From NCBI GenBank assembly GCA_004352715.1, contig SCFE01000016.1, positions 2,387,331-2,451,330 of the forward strand: a DNA stretch of 64,000 nt, written 5' to 3'. Shown one piece after another: positions 23,160 through 34,847 of the stretch. The DNA is from Hofstenia miamia (Eukaryota; Xenacoelomorpha; Acoela). Both the position numbers and the translations under genes were made by a program. Position 1 is the stretch's first letter; every line of letters begins with the position of its first letter. Below the pieces are notes generated by a model. It was not told where the DNA came from, made no database searches, and saw only the letters and a program-made list of their open reading frames with translations.

Positions 23160-26100
23160 TTATGCAGCATCGGGCTCCCAAAAACCAGGTACTGTTGCAG
23201 TTATGATTTCGGAGACTTCATCTATTTCAATAATGCAGTCATAAGTTTTGGGATCTTTATGTTCTGCTGTAATCATACACATTATGCTGCATACTGAATT
23301 GATCCTCTTCACTTCAACCTAGCCAATTGCTTCGTAACAGTAGCAGGATTTTCGAGTACTCGGAATGTAAAGAACTCGAACGCGAATAAGCTCGCAGAAC
23401 TCGATCGGAAAAACTCGGAAGAGAAATCATCAAAACTCGAACTCGTTCGAAAATCCACTTGAAAATACCGTAAAAATTAATTTTTTTAAAATATCAATTT
23501 TCTTACCAATCACAAAAACTATGTTTTAGTTTAGAATTATTGTAAAATAAATGTTTTTTACTCTAAAAACAAGGAATTAGAAAAAAACTCGATTGAACTC
23601 GGAATTTCATTTAAAACAATACTCGAACTCGAAACGTAAAAACTCGAACTCGGTACGAGTAAGTCGAACTCGACTCGAAAACCCTGAACAGTAGTTAGTT
23701 CGCCCTGCTCGCTGTATTTTGTATAGCATAGAAGTCGCAAAATAATTTCATACCATATCCAATCACTGTAATATTGTCACGATAAGCTTTTACAAAATCT
23801 ATTATAGCAAATGAGTAAGATAAGACAAAAAAGTTTATGCACGTCAAACCAATAAATTTTTGTTGAATATTTACATTTCAACTCTCGAGTTTTTATTAAA
23901 AAATATGTAATTTTTGATGCAAAATATTTCAGAATTGAATATTTTTTGTTTAAAATTTGATGAAAATACCCCATTATCAATCAGGTATTTGACAAAAGGA
24001 ATGAAATTTTAAATGTTCAACGATAGACCATCGTAAATAATTATGGGAAAAACTATTTTCAATGAAAACCCCAAATAAAACTAACCATGTTATGGTCGTA
24101 CTCCTCCTTGCGGGCAATATTTCGCATTGAGTTGATTAAGCTGTGCCAACCATTGTAAATCGAAGGCGTTGAGAACTTTCTTTCGTATACATCTCGCGAT
24201 GGACAATACTGTAATTGAAGGCACTTCTGTGAAATTTCTTCGGCAGTCGGCTCGATTAGAACTGCACTAAGAGAATTATGATAAAAACCTTTCAAGCCAT
24301 GAACAAGAACTATTAGCATCAATTCATGAGAATAGCAACTATATGTACCCATGTATGTATACCTTGTTTCAGAAAAAACTAAAATGAGCATTTCGTGAAA
24401 AAATAGCCATATCTTCGTATTTTGAGAAAGCAAATATAAGCATTAAAATATTTCTGTTAACAAATTTTGAATACCACTAATATTTTAAAACATGAATAAT
24501 TGTTTTTGAGTTATACAACCAAACAAGATTTGCCTCACGTCACATTTAATTATCAGTTAACTCTCTTAGCTTCTTTCTAAATAAAAAAACGTTGAATTTG
24601 CAATCTAGAGCGGTATTCAGCTGTTAAAAAATAGAACTGCTGAGTAAAATGCAGAAACTAGAAATAATGAGAGTACAAACTAAAAATTCTCTTAGAATAC
24701 AAATTTTTCAAGCCTTTATCAATACTAAATTTATCATTATTTTTAGATGAATTAATTCAAGAAAAAGTGGATAGTGAAGAAAAAGATGTGCGCAATTCGT
24801 ATCTAATTACTAGATCCATTTTTCGGGAAGCATTCAGTGCTTACTATCGATAACGATATTAAAAAAATACTGCAAAAACAAATAACAAACTTGGACTGCG
24901 TTTCTCCACGTCCCAGGCGCCATTGGAGAGAACCGGACGTACGTCCAACACACTCTTCCATGGAAACAGTTTTGTTACTGATTATCATTGCCAGGCATTC
25001 ACGAATTGATCTTTCCTGCAGCAACTGAACGCGCTCAGGGGACAAATGCTGTTGAATCTAAGAAACGACTTCAAGTATTGCAATAACAAGTTGATGTCAT
25101 TCTTAAATAATAGAATCCTTTTACATTTTTCAATTTTTTTAAAAAGGTATGTAGGTGCTAATAGCAGCCAAAATTTACTTAGAACACTAGAATTTTAAAC
25201 TAAACTTGTTATCACACGGAGTGACACCAAACAAACCACATTTAATTAAAAATGGAACTAGTTTTAAAATCTTGGTCAATATTAGAGCCAAATATAAAAT
25301 TTAGCAATCTGCAATTGAAAATATAACCTAACAAGGAGTTTGACGTCATGGCCTTATTAAGCCTGATATAGTTAATTGTTATTATCAAAAAAGGAAAACA
25401 TATTTATATTAACTAAAACATATGCATCTTTGTGAAAGAACGCACAAAAAATTTTAGAAACAACAATCATAAAGGTATTTAGCGAATTTAATACAGAGTT
25501 GAGAAAATAGAATGTACAGCTTTTATTGTAATAGAAACATGCATACATCACTAGCTTCATGAACAGAGGAAGTTTGGATTTGAGATACTCTAACATACCA
25601 TAAATATAGGATTGAATCAAAGATGTTACGACAGTTTAATGATGCACTAGTTAATGGTGGAATTTTCAGATGTAAGAAGCTGAATACATATTACTTACAC
25701 TAGTATTAATGTCAAATAAAATTTGACAAAGTCGTTTTTCGGTCACCTCCTTGCGCCGAGTCAACAAATCAGTGTGATTTTTTGAATATCTCCACGCAAC
25801 ATCCGCAACCTACAAATATTAAAATAAATAATTGATATTTTTAAAATAGTAAATTCAGTTTTTGTTTTATTGCATATTTTTAGCTGATTTTTATGATAAT
25901 TTTCATAATCATGAAATTATTACTTTTTGTTTTTAATAATTCTGTTAGTCATCTTTATCCACATTTTAATCTAACTACAAATTAGAAAAAAAGTTATAAC
26001 TAATAAAAAAATTCATTGCAATACACTGCATTTAAAATTGAATTGCTTAAAATGTGTTTTCCTGTTGGCTTGAAAGAATTAATTGTTAAACATGCTTTCA

Positions 26101-26208
26101 CAAATTGCATCGTAGATACCAAGCACAAGCACGTACATACATAATAAACACGATTCAAATTATTGACATGAGCAGACGTAGGAATTGAGTTCTTGTTTAC
26201 ATCAACTA
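23160..26208 (-). CDS. unidentified multi-exon gene, 3' part (5 exons seen)
   Basis: Splice-consistent exons read leftwards: 26208 or 26205 to 26141 (donor GTATGT, tentative); 25809-25699 (37 codons, TAG acceptor, GTAAGT donor); 25057-24891 (CTTAG acceptor, GTTTGT donor); 24266-24086 (CTTAG acceptor, GTTAGT donor); 23318-23160, ending in TAA. All four junctions keep frame (phases 0, 0, 2, 0), which chance would rarely give. The encoded 218-plus residues are hydrophilic, with RRKEVTEKRLCQILFD, LSPERVQLLQERSIREC, EEISQKCLQLQYCPSRD and a C-terminus ending PGFWEPDAA. I do not recognise the family; no catalytic motif is apparent. Introns are about 330-770 bp, and the last carries a hAT-type MITE. 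The 5' end lies beyond 26.2 kb in a duplicated, gapped region. The first exon is repeated with two amino-acid changes near 26770-26835. Confidence 0.6.
23344..23686. mobile_element. 343-bp hAT-type MITE in an intron
   Basis: The ends are inverted, CAGGATTTTCGAGTACTCG... and ...CGACTCGAAAACCCTG. They are flanked by a perfect 8-bp target duplication, AACAGTAG (23336-23343 and 23687-23694), the hAT hallmark. Both terminal 150-bp regions are packed with CTCGAA/TTCGAG motifs and the centre is A/T-rich with no ORF. It lies in the last intron of the minus-strand gene, 18 bp upstream of that gene's final acceptor. Confidence 0.9.
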
Positions 26209-26721
26209 CTATAGCAGGGATTACAAAAAATTCGAAAAATAATATTCTTCATTCGATTCGAAATCACTAGACTATAATTGATAGAGTCTGTGGGAACACA
26301 GGTTTTCTCAGTCATATTAATCAAAACCGCAGTGGAAATAATACAAAACGTAATGAAATTAATCCAACTATTCTGCCTAATTGCTTACATTCAAGATCAG
26401 GTCGGTTTTAATGCATTTGCTGCATTCCTAAGTTTTTCAACAAGTAACCAACCATTGTTTAAGAAAAGTGAAAAATTCCATTTCTTCTTGCATTCTTTAA
26501 CCCTTTTCTGGCCAAAATGGTATGTTAGTTGATTTTATTAAAAATGACTATTTTCTACACCATTTCCAGATGACATTTAGAAATCATCAATTAGCATTTA
26601 GAAATAATCATTTTACAATTAGAAATCAAAAACTACAAATAGAAATTGTCCATTTACATTTAGAAATGAAGAACTACATCTAGAATTGAGGATTTATCAT
26701 TTAGAAATGAAAAACGACATT
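26095..26721 (+). repeat. 627-bp duplicated segment, copy 1
   Basis: This is about 98-99 percent identical to 26723-27347 and separated from it by a single N. It spans the first tentative exon of the minus-strand gene and the repeat arm. Low divergence and the N join suggest two haplotypes placed in tandem by the assembler. Confidence 0.85.
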
Positions 26722-26722
26722 N

Positions 26723-27347
26723 CTTTCACAAATTGCATCGTAGATACCAAGCACAAGCACGTACCTACATAATAAGCACGATTCAAATGATTGACGTGAG
26801 CAGACGTAGGAATTGAGTTCTTGTTTACATCAACTACTATAGCAGGGATTACAAGAATTCGAAAAATAATATTCTTCATTCGATTCGAAATCACTAGACT
26901 ATAATTGATAGAGTCTGTGGGAACACAGGTTTTCTCAGTCATATTAATCAAAACCGCAGTGGAAATAATACAAAACGTAATGAAATTAATCCAACTATTC
27001 TGCCTAATTGCTTACATTCAAGATCAGGTCGGTTTTAATGCATTTGCTGCATTCCTAAGTTTTTCAACAAGTAACCAACCATTGTTTAAGAAAAGTGAAA
27101 AATTCCATTTCTTCTTGCATTCTTTAACCCTTTTCTGGCCAAAATGGTATGTTAGTTGATTTTATTAAAAATGACTATTTTCTACACCATTTCCAGATGA
27201 CATTTAGAAATCATCAATTAGCATTTAGAAATAATCATTTTACAATTAGAAATCAAAAACTACAAATAGAAATTGTCAATTTACATTTAGAAATGAAGAA
27301 CTACATCTAGAATTGAGGATTTATCATTTAGAAATGAAAAACGACAT
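26723..27347 (+). repeat. 627-bp duplicated segment, copy 2
   Basis: This is the partner of 26095-26721. Its version of the tentative exon keeps an open frame and a valid donor (GTAGGT instead of GTATGT), with Asn-to-His and Val-to-Ala changes. Confidence 0.85.
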
Positions 27348-27787
27348 TTAGAATTCGTCAATTAACATTCCGAAAGCGTCAATTTAAATTCAGAAGCGAT
27401 CAACTAACATTCAGAAATCCTTAACTACAAAGAAATTTTCCATATTCAAAGGTTCTTTTTCTCGTTGCCAAGCTTCAATCTTTTTAAAATTCATGTAATA
27501 CAATGTTTGGAATTAAACTTTGACTTATAAATAACAATTTAAACATTTTGATTAAATTTATTTCTAATAGCACAACATGTACCTCTAATAACACAAAATA
27601 ATCCACCTTCAAAGTTCTTCAAAAAATGCAATAATCATGATTAAAGCTCACATAAAAATTACGAAAGTACAATGTTACAACAGTTTTTATGTATCTCAAC
27701 AATAGGCTTGTTATTTAAACACTTCTTTTTAAATTGCAACTTTAGTGGAAAATGGTATAATAATTTGGTTAATTTAAGAGCATGATG
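27026..27787 (+). repeat. large inverted repeat, left arm
   Basis: Read as reverse complement, it matches 29086-29812 throughout, from the ATGCATT-GCTGCATTCC block to the arm end TTAATTTAAGAGCATG, with scattered changes and small indels. The arms are about 740-760 bp. A 1,000-N gap and a further partial direct copy (28790-28990) lie between them. Confidence 0.85.
27170..27425 (+). repeat. degenerate short tandem repeats (about 20-23 bp)
   Basis: Roughly ten or more variants of a unit such as CATTTAGAAAT followed by 8-12 bases (ATCAATTAG, AATCATTTTAC, GAAGAACTA) follow one another, grading into CATTCAGAAATCC. The same tract appears at 26550-26720 and, inverted, at 29450-29660. Confidence 0.75.
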
Positions 27788-27789
27788 TG

Positions 27790-28789
27790 NNNNNNNNNNN
27801 NNNNNNNNNNNNNNNNNNNNNNNNNNNNNNNNNNNNNNNNNNNNNNNNNNNNNNNNNNNNNNNNNNNNNNNNNNNNNNNNNNNNNNNNNNNNNNNNNNNN
27901 NNNNNNNNNNNNNNNNNNNNNNNNNNNNNNNNNNNNNNNNNNNNNNNNNNNNNNNNNNNNNNNNNNNNNNNNNNNNNNNNNNNNNNNNNNNNNNNNNNNN
28001 NNNNNNNNNNNNNNNNNNNNNNNNNNNNNNNNNNNNNNNNNNNNNNNNNNNNNNNNNNNNNNNNNNNNNNNNNNNNNNNNNNNNNNNNNNNNNNNNNNNN
28101 NNNNNNNNNNNNNNNNNNNNNNNNNNNNNNNNNNNNNNNNNNNNNNNNNNNNNNNNNNNNNNNNNNNNNNNNNNNNNNNNNNNNNNNNNNNNNNNNNNNN
28201 NNNNNNNNNNNNNNNNNNNNNNNNNNNNNNNNNNNNNNNNNNNNNNNNNNNNNNNNNNNNNNNNNNNNNNNNNNNNNNNNNNNNNNNNNNNNNNNNNNNN
28301 NNNNNNNNNNNNNNNNNNNNNNNNNNNNNNNNNNNNNNNNNNNNNNNNNNNNNNNNNNNNNNNNNNNNNNNNNNNNNNNNNNNNNNNNNNNNNNNNNNNN
28401 NNNNNNNNNNNNNNNNNNNNNNNNNNNNNNNNNNNNNNNNNNNNNNNNNNNNNNNNNNNNNNNNNNNNNNNNNNNNNNNNNNNNNNNNNNNNNNNNNNNN
28501 NNNNNNNNNNNNNNNNNNNNNNNNNNNNNNNNNNNNNNNNNNNNNNNNNNNNNNNNNNNNNNNNNNNNNNNNNNNNNNNNNNNNNNNNNNNNNNNNNNNN
28601 NNNNNNNNNNNNNNNNNNNNNNNNNNNNNNNNNNNNNNNNNNNNNNNNNNNNNNNNNNNNNNNNNNNNNNNNNNNNNNNNNNNNNNNNNNNNNNNNNNNN
28701 NNNNNNNNNNNNNNNNNNNNNNNNNNNNNNNNNNNNNNNNNNNNNNNNNNNNNNNNNNNNNNNNNNNNNNNNNNNNNNNNNNNNNNNNN
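27790..28789. other. assembly gap (1,000 Ns)
   Basis: This run of exactly 1,000 Ns is probably a nominal gap size. ORFs called through it are artefacts. Confidence 0.99.
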
Positions 28790-28990
28790 CTAGCATTCAG
28801 AAATCCTTAACTACAAAGAGATTTTCTATATTCGAAGGTTGTTTTTCTCGTTGAAAAGCTTCAATCTTTCGAAAATAATAAAATGTTTTGAAATATAACC
28901 TTAAGTTATATGTAACAATGTAAACATTTTAATTAAATTGATTTCTAATAACACAACGTGGACCTCTAAACAATTTGTCTTAGAAGTGAA
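28790..28990 (+). repeat. third, diverged direct copy of the arm (partial)
   Basis: This aligns with about 27408-27595 in direct orientation (CATTCAGAAATCCTTAACTACAAAGA, then TTTCTCGTTG, then TAATAACACAACGTGGACCTC), but it is more diverged than the other arm copies. Confidence 0.75.
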
Positions 28991-29085
28991 TGAGTATAAT
29001 GAGAAATGCGATACATTTTTTCAATAAAATCAGATGTTATATACATTAGTCAGGTATTATCACATATGAAACTTCAAACATGCTC

Positions 29086-29812
29086 TTAAATTAACCAAAT
29101 TATTATACCATTCTCCACTAAAGTTGCAATTTAAAAAGAAGTGTTTAAATAACAAGCCTATTGTTGAGATACATATAAACTGTTGTAACATTGTACATAT
29201 GTCGTAATTTTTAGGTGAGCTTTAATCATGATTGCACAATTTTCAGAATAACTTTGAAGGTGGATTATTTTGTGTTATTAGAGGTACATGTTGTGCTATT
29301 AGAAATAAATTTAATCAAAATGTTTAAATTATTTATAAATCAAAGTTTTAATTCCAAACATTGTATTACATGAATTTTAAAAAGATTGAAGCTTGGCAAC
29401 GAGAAAAAGAACCTTTGAATATGGAAAATTTCTTTGTAGTTAAGGATTTTTGAATGTTAGTTGAGCGCTTCTGAATTTAAATTGACGCTTTCTGAATATT
29501 AATTGACGAATTTTGAATGTCGTTTTTCATTTCTAAATGATAAATCCTCAATTCTAGATGTAGTTCATTTCTAAATGTAAATTTACCATTTCTATTTGTA
29601 GTTTTTGATTTCTAATTGTAAAATGAAGATTTCTAAATGTCATCTGGAAATCGTGTAGAAAATAGTCATTTTTAATAAAATCAACTAACATACAATTTTG
29701 GCCAGAAAGGGTTAAAGAATGCAAGAAGAAATGGAATTTTTCACTTTTCTTAAACAATGGTTGGTTACTTGTTGAAAAACTTAGGAATGCAGCCAATGCA
29801 TTAAAACCGACA
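29086..29812 (-). repeat. large inverted repeat, right arm
   Basis: This is the inverted partner of 27026-27787, cut off at the N gap starting at 29813, so its true extent is unknown. It includes the inverted degenerate CATTTAGAAAT tandem tract. Confidence 0.85.
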
Positions 29813-30812
29813 NNNNNNNNNNNNNNNNNNNNNNNNNNNNNNNNNNNNNNNNNNNNNNNNNNNNNNNNNNNNNNNNNNNNNNNNNNNNNNNNNNNNNNNN
29901 NNNNNNNNNNNNNNNNNNNNNNNNNNNNNNNNNNNNNNNNNNNNNNNNNNNNNNNNNNNNNNNNNNNNNNNNNNNNNNNNNNNNNNNNNNNNNNNNNNNN
30001 NNNNNNNNNNNNNNNNNNNNNNNNNNNNNNNNNNNNNNNNNNNNNNNNNNNNNNNNNNNNNNNNNNNNNNNNNNNNNNNNNNNNNNNNNNNNNNNNNNNN
30101 NNNNNNNNNNNNNNNNNNNNNNNNNNNNNNNNNNNNNNNNNNNNNNNNNNNNNNNNNNNNNNNNNNNNNNNNNNNNNNNNNNNNNNNNNNNNNNNNNNNN
30201 NNNNNNNNNNNNNNNNNNNNNNNNNNNNNNNNNNNNNNNNNNNNNNNNNNNNNNNNNNNNNNNNNNNNNNNNNNNNNNNNNNNNNNNNNNNNNNNNNNNN
30301 NNNNNNNNNNNNNNNNNNNNNNNNNNNNNNNNNNNNNNNNNNNNNNNNNNNNNNNNNNNNNNNNNNNNNNNNNNNNNNNNNNNNNNNNNNNNNNNNNNNN
30401 NNNNNNNNNNNNNNNNNNNNNNNNNNNNNNNNNNNNNNNNNNNNNNNNNNNNNNNNNNNNNNNNNNNNNNNNNNNNNNNNNNNNNNNNNNNNNNNNNNNN
30501 NNNNNNNNNNNNNNNNNNNNNNNNNNNNNNNNNNNNNNNNNNNNNNNNNNNNNNNNNNNNNNNNNNNNNNNNNNNNNNNNNNNNNNNNNNNNNNNNNNNN
30601 NNNNNNNNNNNNNNNNNNNNNNNNNNNNNNNNNNNNNNNNNNNNNNNNNNNNNNNNNNNNNNNNNNNNNNNNNNNNNNNNNNNNNNNNNNNNNNNNNNNN
30701 NNNNNNNNNNNNNNNNNNNNNNNNNNNNNNNNNNNNNNNNNNNNNNNNNNNNNNNNNNNNNNNNNNNNNNNNNNNNNNNNNNNNNNNNNNNNNNNNNNNN
30801 NNNNNNNNNNNN
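29813..30812. other. assembly gap (1,000 Ns)
   Basis: This run of 1,000 Ns hides the 3' part of the minus-strand gene at 30813-33086. Joining the frames on either side into one protein is not justified. Confidence 0.99.
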
Positions 30813-33086
30813 AAAATAGTTTGGCTAAAGCTTGAAAAGATGATATCTCAACATTAAACTCGGCATAAAATTTCAAAATTTTTTCCAAACGTTTTGTCGA
30901 AAGAATTCTTAAAGTGTACGCGCCTCCAGAATACTTAGAATAGAAAAAAAGCAAAATAGCATGAATCCAATTATTACAACTACCTAAAGACAACTTTAAG
31001 TACTCACTGTCAAATTCAAAAAATAAATGATACATTAATAACATTGTTAAGTAAGATAAAGTGTATTTAATATATGAAAATTTAGGGACAAATGGTACAG
31101 AACCATAGCAATCGTGAGTTTGAATGTTAGGCATTAAAACAGGTAATTTAACATCGACATTTTTATTAAAATTTATAGTTTCAGTTTCTGAATCAGAATT
31201 ACTATTATGACCATTTGGTAAATTAAGGCAATTAGTATTAATAGTAGTTTCCACCTGACTGCTGGTCGACATATTAACAGAATCATTCAAGGAAACACTT
31301 GTTGCTGATTTGAGATGTTCTCTACAAGCGTCAGCCGGGGTCTCCAGTATGTCTTGCTTAATTTCGAGTACATTCTCAGGTAAATCGACACCCATGCGCG
31401 ATTTGATGTTATCAACTACATCTTGCCGGTTTTGTAGAATTAAATTTTCAGAGAGTCCCAAAAGCCTAGACAATTTATCAAAACGTGGTTTAAAAGATAG
31501 CCCAAATGAAGAAAGCCCTGTATACCCTCCCCTCTCTTCAAGTAATTTGTAACTGTGGGTTGCATAACCCACTCGCCCTGGCTGCAAAACATGTGAGTGA
31601 ACNGTCGCTGCTCCTAATCTGTCAGAATATGGTGCGGGAATATTTTTAATAGCTGGATTTGTTGGAGGATGAATTAATTTCAACTTAGACCCATTCTTAT
31701 GCATTTTGCAAGTCATTATACTTAAGCCTAGATCAGGATCTTGAATTACACATGGCAAAACATCAAACTTCCCAAAAGCCTTTACCCCAGATTTTGTCCA
31801 ATCAGTCCGCATGCCTGCAAAGTACATATCAAAATCAGCATTAAACAAGGTGTACTCCCTACAAAGATAATTAATATAGTGACAGAACTGAACACGACCA
31901 CATTCACTTAAATGTTCTGTTTCACCCATAGGACAGCGAACAGTACGACAAGGATAGGTATTTAAAGCAGTAATTAAATTCGTAGCTCGATACGTTTGAA
32001 TTAATTCAGTAAAAATTTCTAAGTCCTCAGTTTGATCATAAAATACCGGCGGAGATTGAAGTACCATCTGAACATCATCAGGAAGAGTAGAAAACAAATG
32101 TTCCCAATTCATACGCAGAGAATCTGGAATGAACTTCCACAACAATTTCGACAAATTGAACTTATTAAGGAATAAAATATCATAAAGAGCTACACACCAG
32201 GCTAATTTAAACAATATCTTACCAGGAGTAATTAATAACTCTCGACAGTACTGACAAAGCTCAATGACATTTTCATCAATAAGATCAGATTCTTTTAATC
32301 CCATACTTCGCCGAAACACAATATTGGGTCTATTCAAAGGAACATCGAAATCATATAGGGTAATACCTGACCTACGACAAGAACGACAACAAAGAACGTT
32401 TGTGCCACTGTGAGCGTAATTAATGTTTGAACTAGCAGTAGATTCCATATTATGAATTTCAGTTGCAGTATAATTATTGCTACATGTAGCCACATTATTG
32501 AAACTTACTGAATCTTCATAAACGGCAGTCACCGCTGCTTCAAAGTTCGAAGTTGTCTAAGAAAACAAAATTAATACAATTTCAAACAAATGCGTAATAA
32601 ATAGCTGCAAATATATTATACAATTTACCGTAAAAAATTTCGTTTAAATTACCACTATGCAAAATACAATGTAAAGGCATGATATCAACATGTGAACATT
32701 AATTAATATAAAATGAAATATTAAAATGGTAAAGTTGGGCATTTACTATAACAAGCAATTAAAGATTAACCTTCAAATTATAATATATTTAACAGATCTA
32801 CATCTACGAAAAAATCCATTTTCTGATATTCACATACTTTTAAAGGTCATAAACATTAATTATAAAAACATTAACAATTAAAATAATTACAAAATACTAA
32901 CAGATTCTAGCTCGCTCTCAAGGCTTGCTTCCAAATTACGCTGGATGCGCTTTTCAGAGATTTGAGTAGCCTAGAATACGAATTAATACATAATAATTAT
33001 TAATATAGACATACAGAAGCTTTCTTTTTGCAAGATTTGCAAAATTGTTCACCTTTCTTCTTGAAATGATTACATTTAACAGCCAT
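30813..33086 (-). CDS. gene A: cysteine-rich protein of unknown family, 3' incomplete
   Basis: Three exons give one frame: 33086-33015 (24 codons from ATG), 32970-32902 (23 codons) and 32556 down into the gap at 30813 (about 581 codons). The introns are 44 bp (GTATGT...TTCTAG) and 345 bp (GTTAGT...TTCTTAG), both phase 0. Exon 1 has a putative zinc site, C5-x-H7...C16-x2-C19. Exon 3 opens with another Cys cluster, CCRSCRR, and LCQYCRELL about 50 residues on. An aromatic segment, a CPMGETEHLSECGRVQFC stretch, KMHKNG, an HSHVLQPGRV motif, a Ser/Asn/Thr-rich linker (about residues 430-480) and a hydrophobic, Leu/Tyr-rich region near the gap follow. The Cys pairs suggest a nucleic-acid- or DNA-binding factor, possibly of a mobile element, but I cannot name a family. 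A single N at 31603 affects one codon. It is divergent from gene B, 255 bp away. Confidence 0.7.
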
Positions 33087-33341
33087 TATAATTTTGCAAC
33101 TTTATAGTTAGTTACCAACTCAAAGATAAAGACATGCTCAATGTCCCAACTTAAATTTAATTATAATTGTAAAAATTAAAACCAGAAAAAAATATTATAG
33201 AAAATATAAGAATTAAAATGCAATAAGATATTTAAATTGTAATACATTTTAATTTTAAATGGTTTTATGGAAATATTTTAAATTGTTTATATTTGTCTAT
33301 CATTTCAAATCAAATTAGCATTACATTGGATCGGAATTAAA
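33087..33341. promoter_or_regulatory. shared divergent promoter region of genes A and B
   Basis: A 255-bp AT-rich stretch separates the two ATGs, which point away from each other. No repeat or ORF lies in it. A bidirectional promoter is inferred from position only; no element is diagnostic. Confidence 0.45.
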
Positions 33342-34715
33342 ATGTTTGGTGCAATAAACCATTGCTCTAGCAATATCGCAACTGATGTTGCAATGAAGTT
33401 GGACCTGGTGCTCATGAGTGATTTGCTTGAAGAGCAAAAAGTAACTGGCGAATTAGTGTATTGCTTTGAGCAGCGGATTCATGCAAAAGTCTTACACATT
33501 GTGAAAGGAGGAGAGAAGATAATCTCCCGAGGCTTTCATGAAAAGCTCAAGAAAATCACCATTAACTACGATAGGATGGTGGTGTTTGCGTAAGTTATTT
33601 GCATTTATACATACTTTAATATATATTTTTAGTGAAGTAGATACTGGTTTTATTTTTATTACGTTTTCTGAATGCGAAGCCAGTTCTAGGAATTTATTGG
33701 GTTCAAGTGGTGTTCAAATTGGCAGTGAAGTAATTGTAGTGGAGCCCGTGATTACTAGTGATACGTTTGCAAATGCTCCAGTGCTTAAAGTGGAGGACAA
33801 ATTAGTTCCTATCACCACTGTAGTTGCNNNNNNNNNNNNNNNNNNNNNNNNNNNNNNNNNNNNNNNNNNNNNNNNNNNNNNNNNNNNNNNNNNNNNNNNN
33901 NNNNNNNNNNNNNNNNNNNNNNNNNNNNNNNNNNNNNNNNNNNNNNNNNNNNNNNNNNNNNNNNNNNNNNNNNNNNNNNNNNNNNNNNNNNNNNNNNNNN
34001 NNNNNNNNNNNNNNNNNNNNNNNNNNNNNNNNNNNNNNNNNNNNNNNNNNNNNNNNNNNNNNNNNNNNNNNNNNAAGCCATTTCCCATACAGTTGCAAAC
34101 TATAAATCATTTTGCATATTTTTCGGAAAACTTCTTGCCTGGGCAGTTGATGTGCATTGGTATGATTTTTTCAAATATATAATAAATTTGATTTGCATAT
34201 TTAGGAGTAAAAATTGGATCCATGTGCAGTGGGTACACATGCAATGGTTTGCTGCAAAATTGTATCATTTGCATCAACAAGTCCAAATTAGATTGGGGAC
34301 TCCGGATCTTTTTCAAATCGCCGCGATTTGGGAATAAAGTTGTGCATACATCCTCAAGGGCACTAACGCAGCAATTGATATCAGCACAATGCCTAGCTGT
34401 AAGATTTACTACATATTTATGTTTTGCTAGTATCTGTTTTAGAAAGATGTAGAAACCATTGATATAACACACATTCGAGTGCACGTGAAGTCAGAAATAT
34501 CAAAGGCTGCTTGGATTCTTCAAGGATGGGTCAAAGGAACTGATGAAATATTAGATGACGTCAGTCATATCAATTTAGTTACTGTCATGGCAACAACCGC
34601 TATTAACAAATATGGCGAGGATACGATTACCAGAACTCGGATGAATATTCATCCTGATGTTTATACCAGACAAAGAAGTTGTTCATTCTCAAACTCTGCT
34701 GATCCACAAATATGA
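33342..34715 (+). CDS. gene B: intron-split protein of unknown family
   Basis: Exons are 33342-33589, 33633 into the gap at 33827, from the gap at 34075 to 34159, 34205-34398 and 34443-34715 (stop TGA). The three visible introns are 43, 45 and 44 bp, all GT-AG, and each junction keeps the frame. The N-terminal exon has LVLMSDLLEEQKVTGELVYC and a basic HEKLKKITINYDRM segment. The middle exon is Val/Ile/Thr-rich and probably beta-stranded (GVQIGSEVIVVEPVITS). After the gap, FLPGQLMCIGVKIGSMCSGY and four nearby cysteines (MCSGYTCNG...NCIICI) could form a zinc-stabilised beta-barrel, in the manner of OB folds, but that is a guess. The C-terminus ends RSCSFSNSADPQI. A 247-N gap hides part. It is divergent from gene A and followed by the tRNA-like array. 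Confidence 0.7.
33828..34074. other. assembly gap (247 Ns)
   Basis: This lies inside gene B. Its non-round size suggests an estimated length. Confidence 0.99.
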
Positions 34716-34847
34716 CTTGATGTATGAATTGTAGTGGTGGAAGTAGAATATGGTTGCTTTTGATTTTATTTTAATTGATATGTATTCACTTATATACATT
34801 TTCGAAAATATATATTTTGCATTTATAATTTTTAGTATTAGAATCAG

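Noticed and set aside
26278-26532. 84-residue plus ORF, repeated at 26905-27159
   Set aside because: It lies inside the duplicated repeat arm, starts at a non-ATG codon and has no family features; the duplication, not selection, makes it look conserved.
29554-32532. A continuous 992-residue minus ORF
   Set aside because: It runs through a 1,000-N gap. The part left of the gap is the inverted repeat arm, not a continuation of gene A.
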